DNA from: Bullera alba
Lineage: Eukaryota; Basidiomycota; Tremellomycetes; Tremellales; Bulleraceae
Direction of reading: 5' to 3'
DNA: 64,000 nt
Assembly: GCA_001600095.1 (NCBI GenBank)
Contig: BCIX01000007.1
Coordinates: forward strand, 124,001 to 188,000
Shown here: positions 21,901 through 32,872 of the stretch, in pieces
How positions within the stretch are numbered: position 1 is the stretch's first letter
Layout: each line of letters begins with the position of its first letter
The notes under the pieces: generated by a model
Seen by the model: the letters and a program-made list of their open reading frames with translations, nothing else
Databases searched by the model: none
What the model was told of the DNA's origin: nothing
Made by a program: the position numbers and the translations under genes

Positions 21901-24423
21901 GTGGGCTTTCAGTCTTGGTTTCGAAAGAGCGACTCGGCGGGGGAGTCAGCGGTCGATCCGAGCTCTCCTGGATTGGTGCGGCGGCGTGAGCTGGCTCTGG
22001 CTCTGGCTCCGGGACTGCGATCGGATCCTCCACTTGAGCAGTCTGCGAAAAGAACGGCGAAGTCGTTCCGATGAATGGCAGCGCAAAGGACTTGACTGCC
22101 AACTTGTCCTAATCACCATCAGCCGACAATCACCTACTCAGCATTGACTCACTCTGTCCTCTTGCTCGAGGCGGGGACTGGCCACTGGCTCCGGCAGATC
22201 AAGCTGTTGTGGTGCCGGCGCTCTCGACAGACGTTCGCCATTGTCGAGTTTACCCTCCGCCCTCTCGCCGTATCGAATATCCAATAATGCCTCCTTGTCC
22301 CGATTATTCGCGTCTATATCCTCGCTGACTTGTCTTTGCTGCTTGACCAAATCCCCCACTGAGCCATCTTTCAACTGGACATTGGTCAGATCCCTCGATA
22401 TGGCCGGACTTCTTGGCATGCCCAGGCCTAGTGACTGCGTGGCGAGCGTTCTCGCCGCGAGACGATCCGCGTGCGAGCGACCGGGGGTGCCATCTCCAGT
22501 ACTCTCGTGGGAAGGCTTGGCCGTTTGGACGGTGATGAATGGGTCGGCAATCGGTCCGTATTGATGAGCGAGGGGTGCGTCGAATGGCGTGGTGTAGGGA
22601 GAAGAGTAAGTCGAGGGCTGGGCCGCATCGGCGTTCATCATCATGTGATGGTCTTGATTGGGGGGTAGAGCGGGTTGGGGAATCGCGACAGGTTTGGGTT
22701 TGGAATGCGCTATGGCATTTCTCTCGACGTGGTGAGTCCGGCCGTAGGGAATCCCAGCAGAGTCGACCTCTGAGCGAGTGGGCGCCTCGCCGGTCGGGAT
22801 TGAGAGGGGTTGCATCGTGTCGAGGTTGAACATTGGGGAAACATGTATACTCGAGCCCAGGGACGGAGTGGACAATGTCGGCGGTTGACTCGGGAGGTGA
22901 TCATCTTCTTCTAGGGGCATCTCGAATGACTCATCGAACCCAGTATGATCATCGAATGCGGGAGTCGACGTTTGCGGTGGTGAAAAGAGACCTTCCTCGA
23001 TCAGAGTGTTGACAAAGTCGGCGGTGGATGATTCGTCGTGGCCGGCGTCCGACGAGTCCGGGTTGGTGATGACCAACTGGGCCATGTCCCCATCGATGCT
23101 CGACTCGAGAATGTCATCGAGGGAAGTCACACCCTCTTCGTGTTCCTCGGCGACGTCGACATCGAACGATCCGTCCGCGCTGCCCTCTATGCTCATCGGC
23201 TCAAACTCTTTGACATCGGGGACAGACTGAAAGGTGACTGTTTTAGGCTGTTTCGAGGGTGAATCACCCAAAGCAGCGGCAAGGTCGGCCAGGTCTCTCG
23301 GCCCTCGGAGTCGCCTCGAGGGCGTCATGGCGGATCGAGGCGTTGTGGGTGTTGGGTCGGAAGTGGGGAGTATCTTGCCGAGGGGTGAGGGCCCGGTCGC
23401 TGCAGCTGAGAAGTTGCTCAGACCACGGGGTGGGGTGTCGGAAGTTCGCCTGCTAGCGCTGTTGGGAGAAGGGGATGATTTGCGTCCACTGTTCCTCCTT
23501 GGGGATGGCGAGGAGAAGACGTCGTCTCGTTCGACGGGCACGGTCTTGGGCGAGATGCCGTCCATACCGTGGTTGAATTCTGCCGATGGGACCCGCTTGG
23601 ACGAGGATAGGAATGGGGATTTGGTCACGAACTCATTCTTGGCCAATCCCTTCCAGCCCATCGAGCTCCTCGGCGTCTTCTTCCCTGCTCCGCCGGGGTC
23701 ATACCTCGCATCTGGCGAATTGTTCTCTTTGCTTCCTGAACCCCTTCGTTCGAGGGACACCCTGACCTTTTCCATGGACACCTTTCTCGCACCACTCACA
23801 CTGGCCCCGGCGCCAGATGGCGTCCTGGATCCAGAGCTCGAACGTTTGGCCGAGGTGGCACTGATGCCTAGTCCGATCGCGGCCTTGGGCGTAGACGACA
23901 CTCCAGAGGCCTTTTCGGGTGATTGTCCTAGTACTCTAGGCTGCTTTTTCTCATGAACGACCTTGTCCTTGCCGCTCAGGTCGACCTCGAGCCCGGCGGC
24001 TTGTCTCCCTTGGAGCGTAGTCGGGGATTTGAACGGTGACTTTGAGACGAGCGAGTTTGTCGTCACATGCTTGAACGAGTTGCTGGTTCGTCTAGGACCT
24101 CCGTCCGAGAGGGATCCCGGCTCGGGCGAGCCAGCGGAGAGGTTTGGCGAGGGTTTCAATGGGGAGAGAGAGGTCGAATCGCGTTTATTGATTTGCAAAG
24201 GGGACCAACCCTTGGCCGAGGAGTTTATGATTGAATTCCTGGCTGCGCTAGCGGCGGAGGGTGAGCCGGCAAAGTTGAGTCGGTTCGAGGTCGGTGTGGG
24301 TCGAGCATATCCGTGTCCAGAGCCGGCAGAGCCGGTGCCAGAGGGCGTCATCGGCTGCGGGTTGGGGGACAACGACATTGTGTTCGGAGGGGGGTATTGA
24401 TCAAACGGCCGTGTTCTGAGCAT
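18910..24423 (-). CDS. BUD4: Bud4/anillin-like septum-site protein
   Basis: A large scaffold that acts at the bud neck or division site with septins. The N-terminal ~1200 residues are Ser/Pro/Thr-rich and presumably disordered, with many Ser-Pro sites. The main exons are 22160-24423 and about 20690-22110. Small exons follow (KKDFRKSMNGHTLTLG, RGYKVRERPKVHA, NEHAAEIRAMRTREANAG). They lead into the anillin-homology/C2-like region: IFVKVLGIESLAIPLPEQ and FFCVTLDNGIDYIRTPYSPL. A PH domain closes the protein: RRVFKLIGGNLVAINEVTKK, then RSFRIVFTNGDRIDFESGKK and MWVETLQGLVGKIPANPLW. Order and motifs match Bud4 and anillin. The start could be the ATG at 24423 or the in-frame ATG at 24378 (MSLSPNPQPM). 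The C-terminal tail is encoded by local repeats. Confidence 0.9.
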
Positions 24424-24954
24424 CGTCAGCGCGAGTTGGATTGTACGATCGAGTTCGCAGATAAGATGAGGATAGTAGGACTTGGGATGATGTCAAGATA
24501 GAGACGCAAGCTCACCTACAATTGGCCTATACCGTCGCCTCGGTCGATCCCATCAAAACATCCGTAAACAAGCCGTGGGTAGATCGTCACTCAACCCTAG
24601 GGAGTGTTTGTTGTTGTGTGACCCGTTCCTGGTGTTGAGCGTGGTCGAAGGGTCTGATCCGTGTCAAGTGTCAATGTCGCTGTTGCTGTACCTACTGCGT
24701 CGTCGCTATCAGTATCGTCTATGCTATCACTCGAGTTGTTGTGATTGTTGTTGTCACCGCTTTGAAAAGAAAAAGAGTCGCGTCACGGGATCAAATTAGG
24801 GGGGCAAGCCAATCGAGATTACGTAATCAGCCTGGCTCTTGTGCTTGCGGGTATAGCTACCGTAGATGCAAGTGGTCATAATAATGGTACCCTATAAACG
24901 CCATATTCATCTGGACACTAGCCTCGGCGCGGGGCGCCTCGGTTCACGTCTAGC
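24424..24954. other. Intergenic region, BUD4 / eIF4B
   Basis: BUD4 promoter and eIF4B 3' end. A one-mismatch relative of the shared motif (ATTTGATCCCG on the minus strand) sits at 24786-24796. One such near match is expected by chance. No gene is seen. Confidence 0.5.
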
Positions 24955-27110
24955 CTACTCCACCGAGACCTCTTTGACGCCGTTGGTCACCTCGTCGACT
25001 GGCGCCGCGATCGTAGGCACATCCTCCTTGTCCTCTTCGTCCTCTACAACACCGACTCGGCCAGCAGCAGCGGCAAAGCTGAATCCCTGACGCGTCGTCG
25101 TGTCCTTCTTTGGCTTGGGTGCTGGATCCACCTCGGCCCGTTTGGCACCCTTTGTCACGCCCTCAAAGCCGTCCTCCGTGACGACGGGCTTGGCCTTGGT
25201 ATCATTACTCGACTTTCGCTGCGAGGCGCCCGGGGCGCCCGGGTTGGATCCCCAGGCTCCTCTTCCCCTGGTGGCGGGTGGGCCTCCTCTGCCTCGGGGA
25301 GCACCAGCGGGAGCTCGAGCGCCATTGGCGGCATTGGCGGCATTGGCGGCATTGGCCGGGACGCCCATGGCTTCCAACCTCGCCTTCTCCTGCGCATCCT
25401 TGATCATCTTTGCCTTTTCGTCCGCGAGCTGTCGTCCCTTGTCCGCCTCCTCCTTTTGTCTCTTGGACTCCTCCTCCCTGGCCTTCTTTCGCTCCTCGTT
25501 CCTCGCCTGCAGTCTCTCCTCGGCTTCGCGTTCTCGCGCAGCAGTGTCGATCGGCTTGGCAGAGCCAAAAATGCTGTTGCTGGAGGGGGCGGTCGAGCCG
25601 TTTTCGGATGGCTCGGCAGAGCCGGCCGTCGGCGTGGCGGGCACGGATCTGGGGGCAAGAGCGAGTTTCCTTCGTTCCACCGGGGCAGCGAGCCGAGGGC
25701 CTAAACACAATTAGCCAAATCTCGTCATGCGTTGACTTATGCTCACTCTCTCCTTCGGCGGCAGAGGACGGTTTCGATCCTCGCCATTCTCGCTCCTCGC
25801 TCGCTGGCGTCGAGGTCTCCGCTCGGGCGGGCTGCTCCAATACCGGCGTCTTCAACTTTGTCCCTCGCGACCACTAGAGCCAGGTATTAGCACATTGTCA
25901 GTACTCGGAGCACGACGTACAGTCTGCTCGGTGTCGGCGAGGCCTGGACTGCTCTGGCCAGACGCCACCGGTCCCTCCCTCTGGAAACCCCTTTGGCTAG
26001 TGGACCTGGGCTCAACCATGGGTTTACTGCTCCTCCACTGGTCCACCTCGTCCGCCTGGCTGGGCTCCAATGGCGCCGCAAACCTGTCCCCTCGGGACTC
26101 GAACCTGTCACCTCGGGGAGCGTCGTTTCTGAACCCGCCGGCGCCGCCAGCGCCAGCGCCGGGCGCAGACGGAGTGAACCTCGATCCTCGGGCAGCCGAC
26201 CAATCTCGCTCAGGACCCGGCTCGGCATTGTTGAACGAAGGCTGCCTCCTAGCTCCGGGCATCGGCGCAGCTTCTCTACTTGGCAAGGGGCCACTTCGCC
26301 TCCATTGATCAGCCGTCTCAGCGGCCGATGGTGCAAAGCCGGGCCTCGACGAGGCTACAATGCGTCAGCATCCTTAAAGGCTTTGAGAGAATTGACTGAC
26401 GGGCCTCGGCGACGCTGATACGGACACTTCGTCCTTGCAACTGGCTATTGCTCCTGCTCAGCGCGTCTCTCAGCTTATCCTGGGACGGAAACTCGACGTA
26501 TCCAAAGCCTTTTGGTCGAGAGGTCATTTGATCCTTGACCAATCGGACCGAAGTTGGGGTCAAGTCTCCGAAAAACTCTCGGAGGGCTTCCTCGTCCGTT
26601 TCAAAAGTCAAGTTTCCGACAAAGGCAGTGTAGGGAGGGACGGTGGGCAGAGGGAGTTCTTCCCGTGGAGGTCCGCCAGTGAACGACGCTAAGAGGCGTC
26701 AATCACCGCCTCTAACGGCTAACCCACAAGAACGATCTCCTCGGTCGGGCATCGAGTCGAGGTATCCCGGTTCTCCTCGTTTCGGTCCGGAAGAGTCTCG
26801 TGCGGCAGCTGAGAGTGTTCAGCCTTCAGGTATGCTTGACATTACGAACACGGACTCACGGGCAGTCGGCAAGTCGATCAGCTCGTCGGCCCATGATCCC
26901 GAGGCTGAGGCGATCAGCACCTAACACGTAGTCACTGAGTGGTACTCACACGCATCCGCGAAGAACTCGGTGAGAGCCATCTTCTGAGCCTTTTTCTTTG
27001 GCGCTGCGACATGTGAGCGCGGTAGTGATTGAGTAGTTGATGCACAGAGGTGAGAAGAGCGAGGACATAGGTCAGTGTCTTTCCTTGAACCGCTTCTTCC
27101 ACTCACCCAT
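24955..27110 (-). CDS. TIF3: Translation initiation factor eIF4B
   Basis: Stimulates eIF4A helicase and mRNA recruitment to the 40S subunit. Exon 1 is only ATGG. Splicing to the CGCCAAAG exon gives MAPKKKAQKMALTEFFAD, then ASGSWADELIDLPTAP (the conserved SWADE motif) and GEPGYLDSMPDRG. The RRM follows: VPPYTAFVGNL (RNP2), SVRLVKDQMTSRPKGFGYVEF (RNP1) and LQGRSVRISVAEA. The rest is Gly/Arg/Asp/Ser-rich repeats (DRFESRGDRF), a Glu/Arg/Lys coiled-coil-like block (EREAEERLQARNEERKKARE), a Gly/Arg/Pro patch and an acidic end (GVVEDEEDKEDV). Order matches fungal eIF4B. Most introns are 40-80 nt. A 9-bp tandem repeat codes an Ala-Asn-Ala run near 25340. Confidence 0.93.
25322..25357. repeat. 9-bp coding tandem repeat in eIF4B
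   Basis: About four copies of GCATTGGCG in the eIF4B gene, coding repeated Asn-Ala-Ala. Likely a slippage-prone linker. Confidence 0.8.
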
Positions 27111-28062
27111 GATGAATTTGTGGTTGGTGGGTTCCGCTGTGTGCTGGTGTGAGCAGTGAGAGCTGGCTCTTTGGGTGCAATGGACGGGTGTCTATAGCAG
27201 TGGTCACCGTCAAAGAGATGGTTCACGCCATGCTAAGAGGTGGTCATGTCGCCTGGGTTGAGACTCAAAAATAGTGCCACATTCGTTATATTTGCCACCT
27301 GACGATTGAAACGCCATAACACCGCGGGCGGCCTGCATACGATTATGTCAGTTGCAACTACGTCCTCAACCGCATTCCGGTTTGCTACCACTGCACACTG
27401 ATCGCGCTCACAGCTTCACCATTGATGCTCATTATATCTGATTTCCTGACGGTGTTCCTCCATGTACAACCGTATTTGTGCGTGATCCCGTTGAGCGCAC
27501 TTTCAAGGACGAGCCGCTTCGAGTGAATTGATCAAAGTGATACCCGGGGCTAGCTCACAAAACAGCTTCATCGCTCGTACTAAAGCTCAACTCTGCAACA
27601 AAGTCTCTTTCTCGCCCGCCAGCTCGCTTACCATGAATCAGTACTCGATCATTCTCGAAGACTCCGCTCAGTACAAGTCTTACTCTTTGCCACCCGATGA
27701 GATCCGCCGCAAGCTACTCGACCGCTCTGGAATCTAGAAGCTGGACACTGCCCGGACATTGTCAATGGGAACCTGTTTCGTGCAGGCCATTGATGGAGCT
27801 GGAAGATGCTAGATGGATCATGGACTGCCCCGGAATGGAAAGCGTACTCGACGGGAGTACACCCAGGACGGACATATACGGAGTGCATGTAAATAGCTGG
27901 AGCGACAACTCCTGATTATCATTAACCTCACTCTTCCTTGACTCTATGAACACCCAAGTCAACCACCGCCGAGTCAGAGACCAGACTCGATCCCCCAGTC
28001 AGATCACTCCCAGTCTCGTCAAGATCCAATCCTGACAATACTTCCGTACTAGTTCATACTCC
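27111..28062. other. Intergenic region with possible small ORF
   Basis: eIF4B promoter on the left. A small plus-strand ORF with a good start context lies at 27633-27737 (listed separately). Open codons to about 27915 in another frame cannot be joined to it. Nothing else is supported. Confidence 0.4.
27633..27737 (+). CDS. Possible 34-residue small ORF
   Basis: Starts in a favourable context (ACCATGA) after a pyrimidine-rich leader and reads MNQYSIILEDSAQYKSYSLP, then DEIRRKLLDRSGI and a stop. No family is recognised and no intron is visible. A second open frame (27697-27915) overlaps it, so this may be part of a longer gene that I cannot assemble, or chance. Confidence 0.22.
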   Translation: MNQYSIILEDSAQYKSYSLPPDEIRRKLLDRSGI

Positions 28063-28923
28063 CTACGAGCTGCCGAGCCTCAACAACGTCTCATTGTCGA
28101 TCCAGCCTTCCGACGTCCTCTTGTCCCAACCCCGGGAGCCGGTCGCCAGGTAGACAGCCACAGAAGCCAAGACCGTCGAGTCGATCGCCATGCTAGGCCA
28201 AAATGTTTTGACCAGCCATCCACTGGCCATGATTCCGTATCGTGACAAGGTGCTCGATCGATTGCGATGCTGATTGGGTTACCTTGGTTATCAAATTCGA
28301 GGCACATACCTCTTCAGTCATCAATATCGCTCCTGGTCTCAACGAGACCGTCTTGAACGACTCGCTCGACATGTCCGCCAAAGCCTTCTCAGTCCGGCCT
28401 TTGATCTTGCCAAAGAGAGTCCAGGATCGCTCGGACTGGTCCGCACCTTCACCGCTGATGTAAACGAATGTGAATGGTTCTTCTCTAGAGCCCAGCTTCT
28501 GGAAAGCCCGCGCTGCAGTCAAGGTGTAATCGTGGGTGATTCTAGCGTAAGCGTCTACTACCAATCTCTGGGTACTTACTGAACATATTGATCTCGGGAG
28601 ACCTGGGTCTGGCTTATCCCCAAGGCCCAGATGACTGCGTTATGCCTCTCCGCCTTCAGTCGATCGATCAAAGCGGGGGACAATTCGTCAAAACCCTTAG
28701 GACATTCGTCCGAAGGTATGATTGCCGAAGTGAGTTTGACATCCTCCGTCAAGTTGAAAGGCGGTCGGCGGGACAGAGTGGTCACATGCTCAACTTGAGG
28801 CGACGCTAAAGCATGTGCCAAGATGGCGCTTCCAGCTACGTAATGAGGTGAGCTCCACCATAGCAGTCTGGGATCAGGTGACTCACCAGACCCGGTACAA
28901 CCAGTGATGATCAGTCGAGACAT
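28063..28923 (-). CDS. Atypical short-chain dehydrogenase / NAD(P)-binding epimerase-like protein
   Basis: Starts MSRLIITGCTG, a Rossmann Gly-X2-Gly loop. Intron 1 gives GSAGSAILAHALASP. Then follow VEHVTTLSRRPPFN, VIWALGISQTQVSRDQYVQ and ITHDYTLTAARAFQKLG. The junction before ITHDY needs a ~40-nt intron (GTAAGT...GCTTACGCTAG); without it the frame stops at TAA. Next are FTFVYISGEGAD, GRTEKALADM and KTVSLRPGAIL, then a last exon ending LLRLGSS. The layout matches atypical SDRs related to HTATIP2 and NmrA-like proteins. They bind NAD(P)H but often lack a known substrate. The classical YxxxK pair is not obvious. The second SDR gene is divergent from it, 570 bp away. Confidence 0.75.
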
Positions 28924-29493
28924 GAGTGCGTGAACTAATGTACCAGATCGTGCAGAGTGCATTTGTATGTTCGACGTCGGCTCAACTGATGCTGTCTTGG
29001 GACGGCGAATAGTTTCACTCAGGATCGCTTCCGGCGCTCATCCATCCTCAGTGTTGCTGTGGCCATTCCCGTCCTCGTCGCAGAGACCGTCGGCACTCGT
29101 CCTAATAAGCCTGCCAAGGCCGTCGGCCTCAGCTTGTCTCTATGATGATGCACCCCTTCGGCAGGCTTAAGCGTAACTCACACCTCCACTCGAGTGGAGG
29201 CCTCCATTCCAAGTACTCCACTCCAGTCTCCTCCACCGGGACGAGCAGCGGCAGGCTGTTGACTGTTTGAGCTGTTGCATTGGATCTCAGTCGGATGTTG
29301 AACTTTGAGATCCGATGCGAGCTGCTGCGAGTCGTGGAGCCCGTCGGTCAGTAGCCCTTGGATCTGGGAACCAAGAAGATATAAGATGGACAGCAGTCAC
29401 CTTGCTTTTGGGATGTCACACAAGTCAATCCCCCTTGGCCTACCTCCCGCAGCAACCTGACAGACTCCCTCTTCACCCCGTCATCTTCGCAAC
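28924..29493. other. Divergent promoter region between two dehydrogenase genes
   Basis: Shared upstream region of the two SDR genes. It contains the 18-bp palindrome at 29183-29200 and Pro/Ser-type open frames that I regard as chance. No gene is called. Confidence 0.6.
29183..29200. promoter_or_regulatory. 18-bp perfect palindrome CCTCCACTCGAGTGGAGG
   Basis: Perfect inverted repeat in the shared promoter, 260 bp from the minus-strand SDR start and 294 bp from the plus-strand one. An overlapping GGAGGCCTCC palindrome follows. Its form suits a dimeric DNA-binding factor, but none is identified. Confidence 0.45.
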
Positions 29494-30441
29494 ATGCCAT
29501 CAGTGTCCGGTCAGGTCGTTCTGGTCACTGGTGCCACTTCCGGCATTGGAAAGTCGGTGTCAGAGCTTTTGGCTTCGCTTGGCGCCAAAGTGGTCCTCAG
29601 CGGTAGGCGCAAAGAACAGGGAGAACTTGTGAGTAGATGTCCCAACGATTGTTCTGACCGGCCTCTGCTAGGTCGCAGCCGAGATTGTGAAGAGCGGGGG
29701 CGACGCTATCTTCATTGAGGCAGATATCAGCAGCGAAAAGGGCGTCACAGATCTCGTCTCAGCAGCCGTCAAACACTACGGTCGTCTTGATGGCGCTGTC
29801 AACAACGCCGGTATCGCAACAGTGAGTATTCTCATATTCTCCGGACTTGTCTCTGATCTGGTTTTAGGACGACAAAATCTTCCACGAACTCTCGACCGAG
29901 AAGTTTCAAGACATGCTGCAGACGAATGTCCTGGGCGTCTTTTGGTGCATGAAAGCACAGGTGATTCAGTTGCCGCACATACGAGACCCACTTCTCACCA
30001 TTTGTTAGATCGCTGCCATGTTGGAGAATCAAAGCGGATCTATCGTAAACCTCGCATCGATGGCTGGGCTCAACGGCATCCCCTATTCGGGATCCTACGT
30101 TGCTACCAAACATGCTGTGAGTCACCAAACTGCACCAGTTGGCCTCGGTCACTGACTGCGTTTCCGGTTCTTAGGTCGTTGGCATGACAAAGACTGCCGC
30201 CGTCGAATACGGAACAAAAGGCATTAGAGTCAATGCCGTTGCTCCCGGAGCGATCCGAACTGACATCCTCGACTACGCCATCAAATCAGGCTCGTACCCC
30301 GTGGAGAAGATTGAAGGCATGTTTCCGATGCGCAAGATGGGTGCGCCCATTGATATCGCAGAGGCCATCGTCTTCCTTCTGCAATCTGCGTACAGTACTG
30401 GCACCATCTTGAGTGTGGACGGAGGATTTAGTGCCGCATAG
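29494..30441 (+). CDS. Classical short-chain dehydrogenase/reductase
   Basis: NAD(P)H-dependent oxidoreductase of about 250 residues in five exons. Seen motifs: TGATSGIG cofactor loop after QVVLV; ADISSEKGVTDLV; NNAGIAT; then across an intron DDKIFHELSTEKFQDMLQ, TNVLGVFWCMKAQ; NLAS with the catalytic Ser; YSGSYVATKHA, the YxxxK catalytic pair; VNAVAPGAIRTD; and GTILSVDGGFSA at the end. This matches the FabG/glucose-dehydrogenase type SDR. The substrate cannot be inferred. It is transcribed away from the atypical SDR to its left, suggesting shared control. Confidence 0.92.
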
Positions 30442-30959
30442 GGATCGCATTGACTCGTAAAGTTAGTGAGCAAAATGTGGAATGAATGATTCGTACAGTC
30501 ACCATGACGGGCAGTCGATCTACCAAGGGTGTTGCGACATGCGAGTCCTTTCGAGCGCAACACCGCTGAGCGCACCTTTCGTTCGAGCATGGACGACCAA
30601 AGGAGGCCCGGGGGGTTAGGAGGGGTCCCGGGGTGAACGGAGCTACACTGTGTCCAAGACAGTATGATACCTGAGCGACTCATGCAGTCATGCTCATCCA
30701 CTATCGCAGTCATCACGCCGTTCATTACCCTCATCACAACTGCCCACTTCTCCACCACCACTACCACCGCCCATACCCTATACCACCTTCCCCAAGAAAC
30801 AAGACAACCTTGACTACTAAACCAGTCTCCCGCACTCCAACTCATACACAAACTGACCCCGACCCAGCCCGATCCCCTCTACTCCATTCCTAATCTCACA
30901 CCGCGCTCCCGGCGCATCACAACACCGTACCCCACTTACCCCACTGATCCCCTCCCGCG
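30442..30959. other. Intergenic region
   Basis: SDR 3' region, then a C/A-rich pyrimidine-heavy leader (30750-30955) before the membrane-protein start. No gene is seen. Confidence 0.5.
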
Positions 30960-32872
30960 ATGGCCGAGCCGCTGATTGGAAAGACGACGCTGCCTAGGTT
31001 ATGGATGTACATATGTCAGCTGTGGATCATCGTCGCCGTTGGTGCGATCGCCATGGTGAGTTCCGAGCAACCGAGCGTCAGCGAGGTAGCGAGGCCGAGC
31101 GCCAGCGAGGCCGAGTGCCAGCGAGGTCAAGTGCCAGCGAGGCCGATCGCTAGCGAGGTATTCTGCTTCTGCTTCAACCCATCAATACGACGATGTTCAG
31201 CAATCCACCCTAGATTGACATCTCGCTCCGTGGCGACCATGCTGATCCATACCTCGCAGGTGATCGCCGTCTGGATGATGATCCTCATTCAAAACATTGA
31301 CACCTTTCAGAACACGATGGGTGAGGACTATTCCCGTTGCTGTTTCCCACACCACAAGCTACAGACTTGGGAGCCCGCTGACGACGATCAGGAACGTACA
31401 TGGGCAACGACGTGTTGCGATATCCACCCGGCGACCCGAATAACGGATATGTCAATGAGACGAATATTCCTAAACACCTCGGTGGGCCTGTGTGAGTGCG
31501 AGCGAGCGTCCGCGAGAGTACAGGGAGAGTGAGCGAGTGAGCGAGCGAGCGAGTGAAAGCGAGAGTCAAGGAGAGCGAGAGTCGAGAAGAGTGAGCGAGA
31601 GTGCGGGAGAGGGAGAGTGAGCGAGAGTGAGGGAGAGCGAGTCTGAGACTGAGGGACCGCTCCCGCCTGTGAGACGAGCTTGACCCCGCTGGGCAGAACG
31701 TCCTAGTCGCACTCGCCACCGCCAAGGAAGACGGTCTCGCCCAGGAGAAGGCTCCCCTTGTCACGTACTAGCCGCTGACCCCCGGCAGCTTCGCCGCAGC
31801 GTTCGACGTCGCCATGATCGTCTTCTGCCTGATCGCCGTCGCTGCCGACGTGTTGTAAGTGGCGTTTCCCACACTAGGGATGGTGTGTCTGACACGAGGC
31901 TGATGTGATTAGTCTGTAGCTACAAGTTCCCCATCGCCAAGCAAATCCTAGGTGCGAGACTAGTGCGGGCGATCTACTCCATGAAAAGAACTGATGGACC
32001 TACGGATAGAGATGATGTTCGCGGTCGGGTTGTGGTCAGAGGCCAAGATGACGGAGATCGAGTACTTCTGTGAGTCCGGTGTACTTCCGTGCCGGATGGT
32101 GGGTGCTGACGCTGTATAGTCTTGATCGTGAGTGGGCGATGTGCTTGCTCTGGCCTCTGGGACGTCATCAGCCATTAGGTGACGGGCTGGGCGGCGAGTG
32201 ATAGGAGTCTGGTGCTGACGACGCAGGCTAATGCCTTTCTCAAGCTATTCATCGTTGCGGTGAGTCCACTGCACAGCCATCGGTTCCGTGGCGTGGCGTT
32301 GGGGATACAGATGCGATGAGTGGCAATGGTCACCCGTCAACACATCTCCCCTGCCCCCCCTCCCCATAAGACTACTTGGCGGGACTCAACTTGACGCGCT
32401 TGACGCTTGACGCGGACGCAGGGCTGACGCCCTGGCCCTGCAGGCGACCGGGGCGCAGACGTACGTCGGCATCGACCCGAACAACGACGACGTCGACACC
32501 CCCCTGTTCTGCCTCTACGCTACGTTCATCCTCCTCGGCTCGATCCCCCTGACGTGAGTGACGGGCTCCGGGACCCGGGTTTGGTCGGGGCTGACAGTCG
32601 TATATAGTGTCATCGCTAGTATGGTGAGCATGGCCTGCGTGTTCTGGAGATCTGCCTTGAACCCAATTCCTGCGCCACCCCTCTATCTCTTCTGTGATCT
32701 ACATCCCACATCTCCCTGCAAGTCACAACACTAAATTTACTATCACTGCGACATCCTCGCACACCACTTGTCGAGAACGCACTGACACCTAATCCCTCAG
32801 TTCATCATCCAGCGGAACAAGAAAGGCGAGTATGAAGATGCCCTCAAGGCCGCCGAGGCGGGGAAGAAGTAG
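30960..32872 (+). CDS. Unrecognised four-span membrane protein, about ten exons
   Basis: Exon 1 (30960-31055) reads MAEPLIGKTTLPRLWMYICQ then LWIIVAVGAIAM. Later exons give VIAVWMMILIQNIDTFQNTM, GTYMGNDVLRYPPGDPNNG, YVNETNIPKHL, AFDVAMIVFCLIAVAADVF, YKFPIAKQILEMMFAVGLW, SEAKMTEIEYF, FLIVTGWAASDRSL, NAFLKLFIVATGAQTYVGID, LFCLYATFILLGSIPLTVIA and a Lys/Glu tail (NKKGEYEDALKAAEAGKK). Four hydrophobic spans and an NETN glycosylation sequon are visible. I do not know the family. One exon is 8 nt (TCTTGATC, at about 32121). A TAG in the open stretch at about 31770 is removed if a weak donor (GTCTCG) and the acceptor after CGCCGCAG are used, which keeps the frame. Two introns are long and filled with repeats. 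The middle of the model (31690-31830) is the least certain part. Confidence 0.7.
31076..31158. repeat. 16-bp imperfect tandem repeat in intron 1
   Basis: Four to five imperfect copies of a GCCAGCGAGGCCGAGT-like unit inside the first intron of the membrane-protein gene. Confidence 0.75.
31497..31650. repeat. Purine-rich GAGCGAGAGT repeat tract in an intron
   Basis: About 150 bp of GAGCGA/GAGAGT simple repeats within a ~210-nt intron of the membrane-protein gene. Strong purine strand bias over the whole tract. Confidence 0.8.

Noticed and set aside
24786..24796. ATTTGATCCCG as a fifth shared-motif copy
   Set aside because: It has one mismatch; a few such near matches are expected by chance in 64 kb.
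28575..28600. Frameshift in the minus-strand atypical SDR
   Set aside because: A ~40-nt intron with GTAAGT donor and GCTTACGCTAG acceptor removes the stop and restores ITHDYTL, so the gene is intact.
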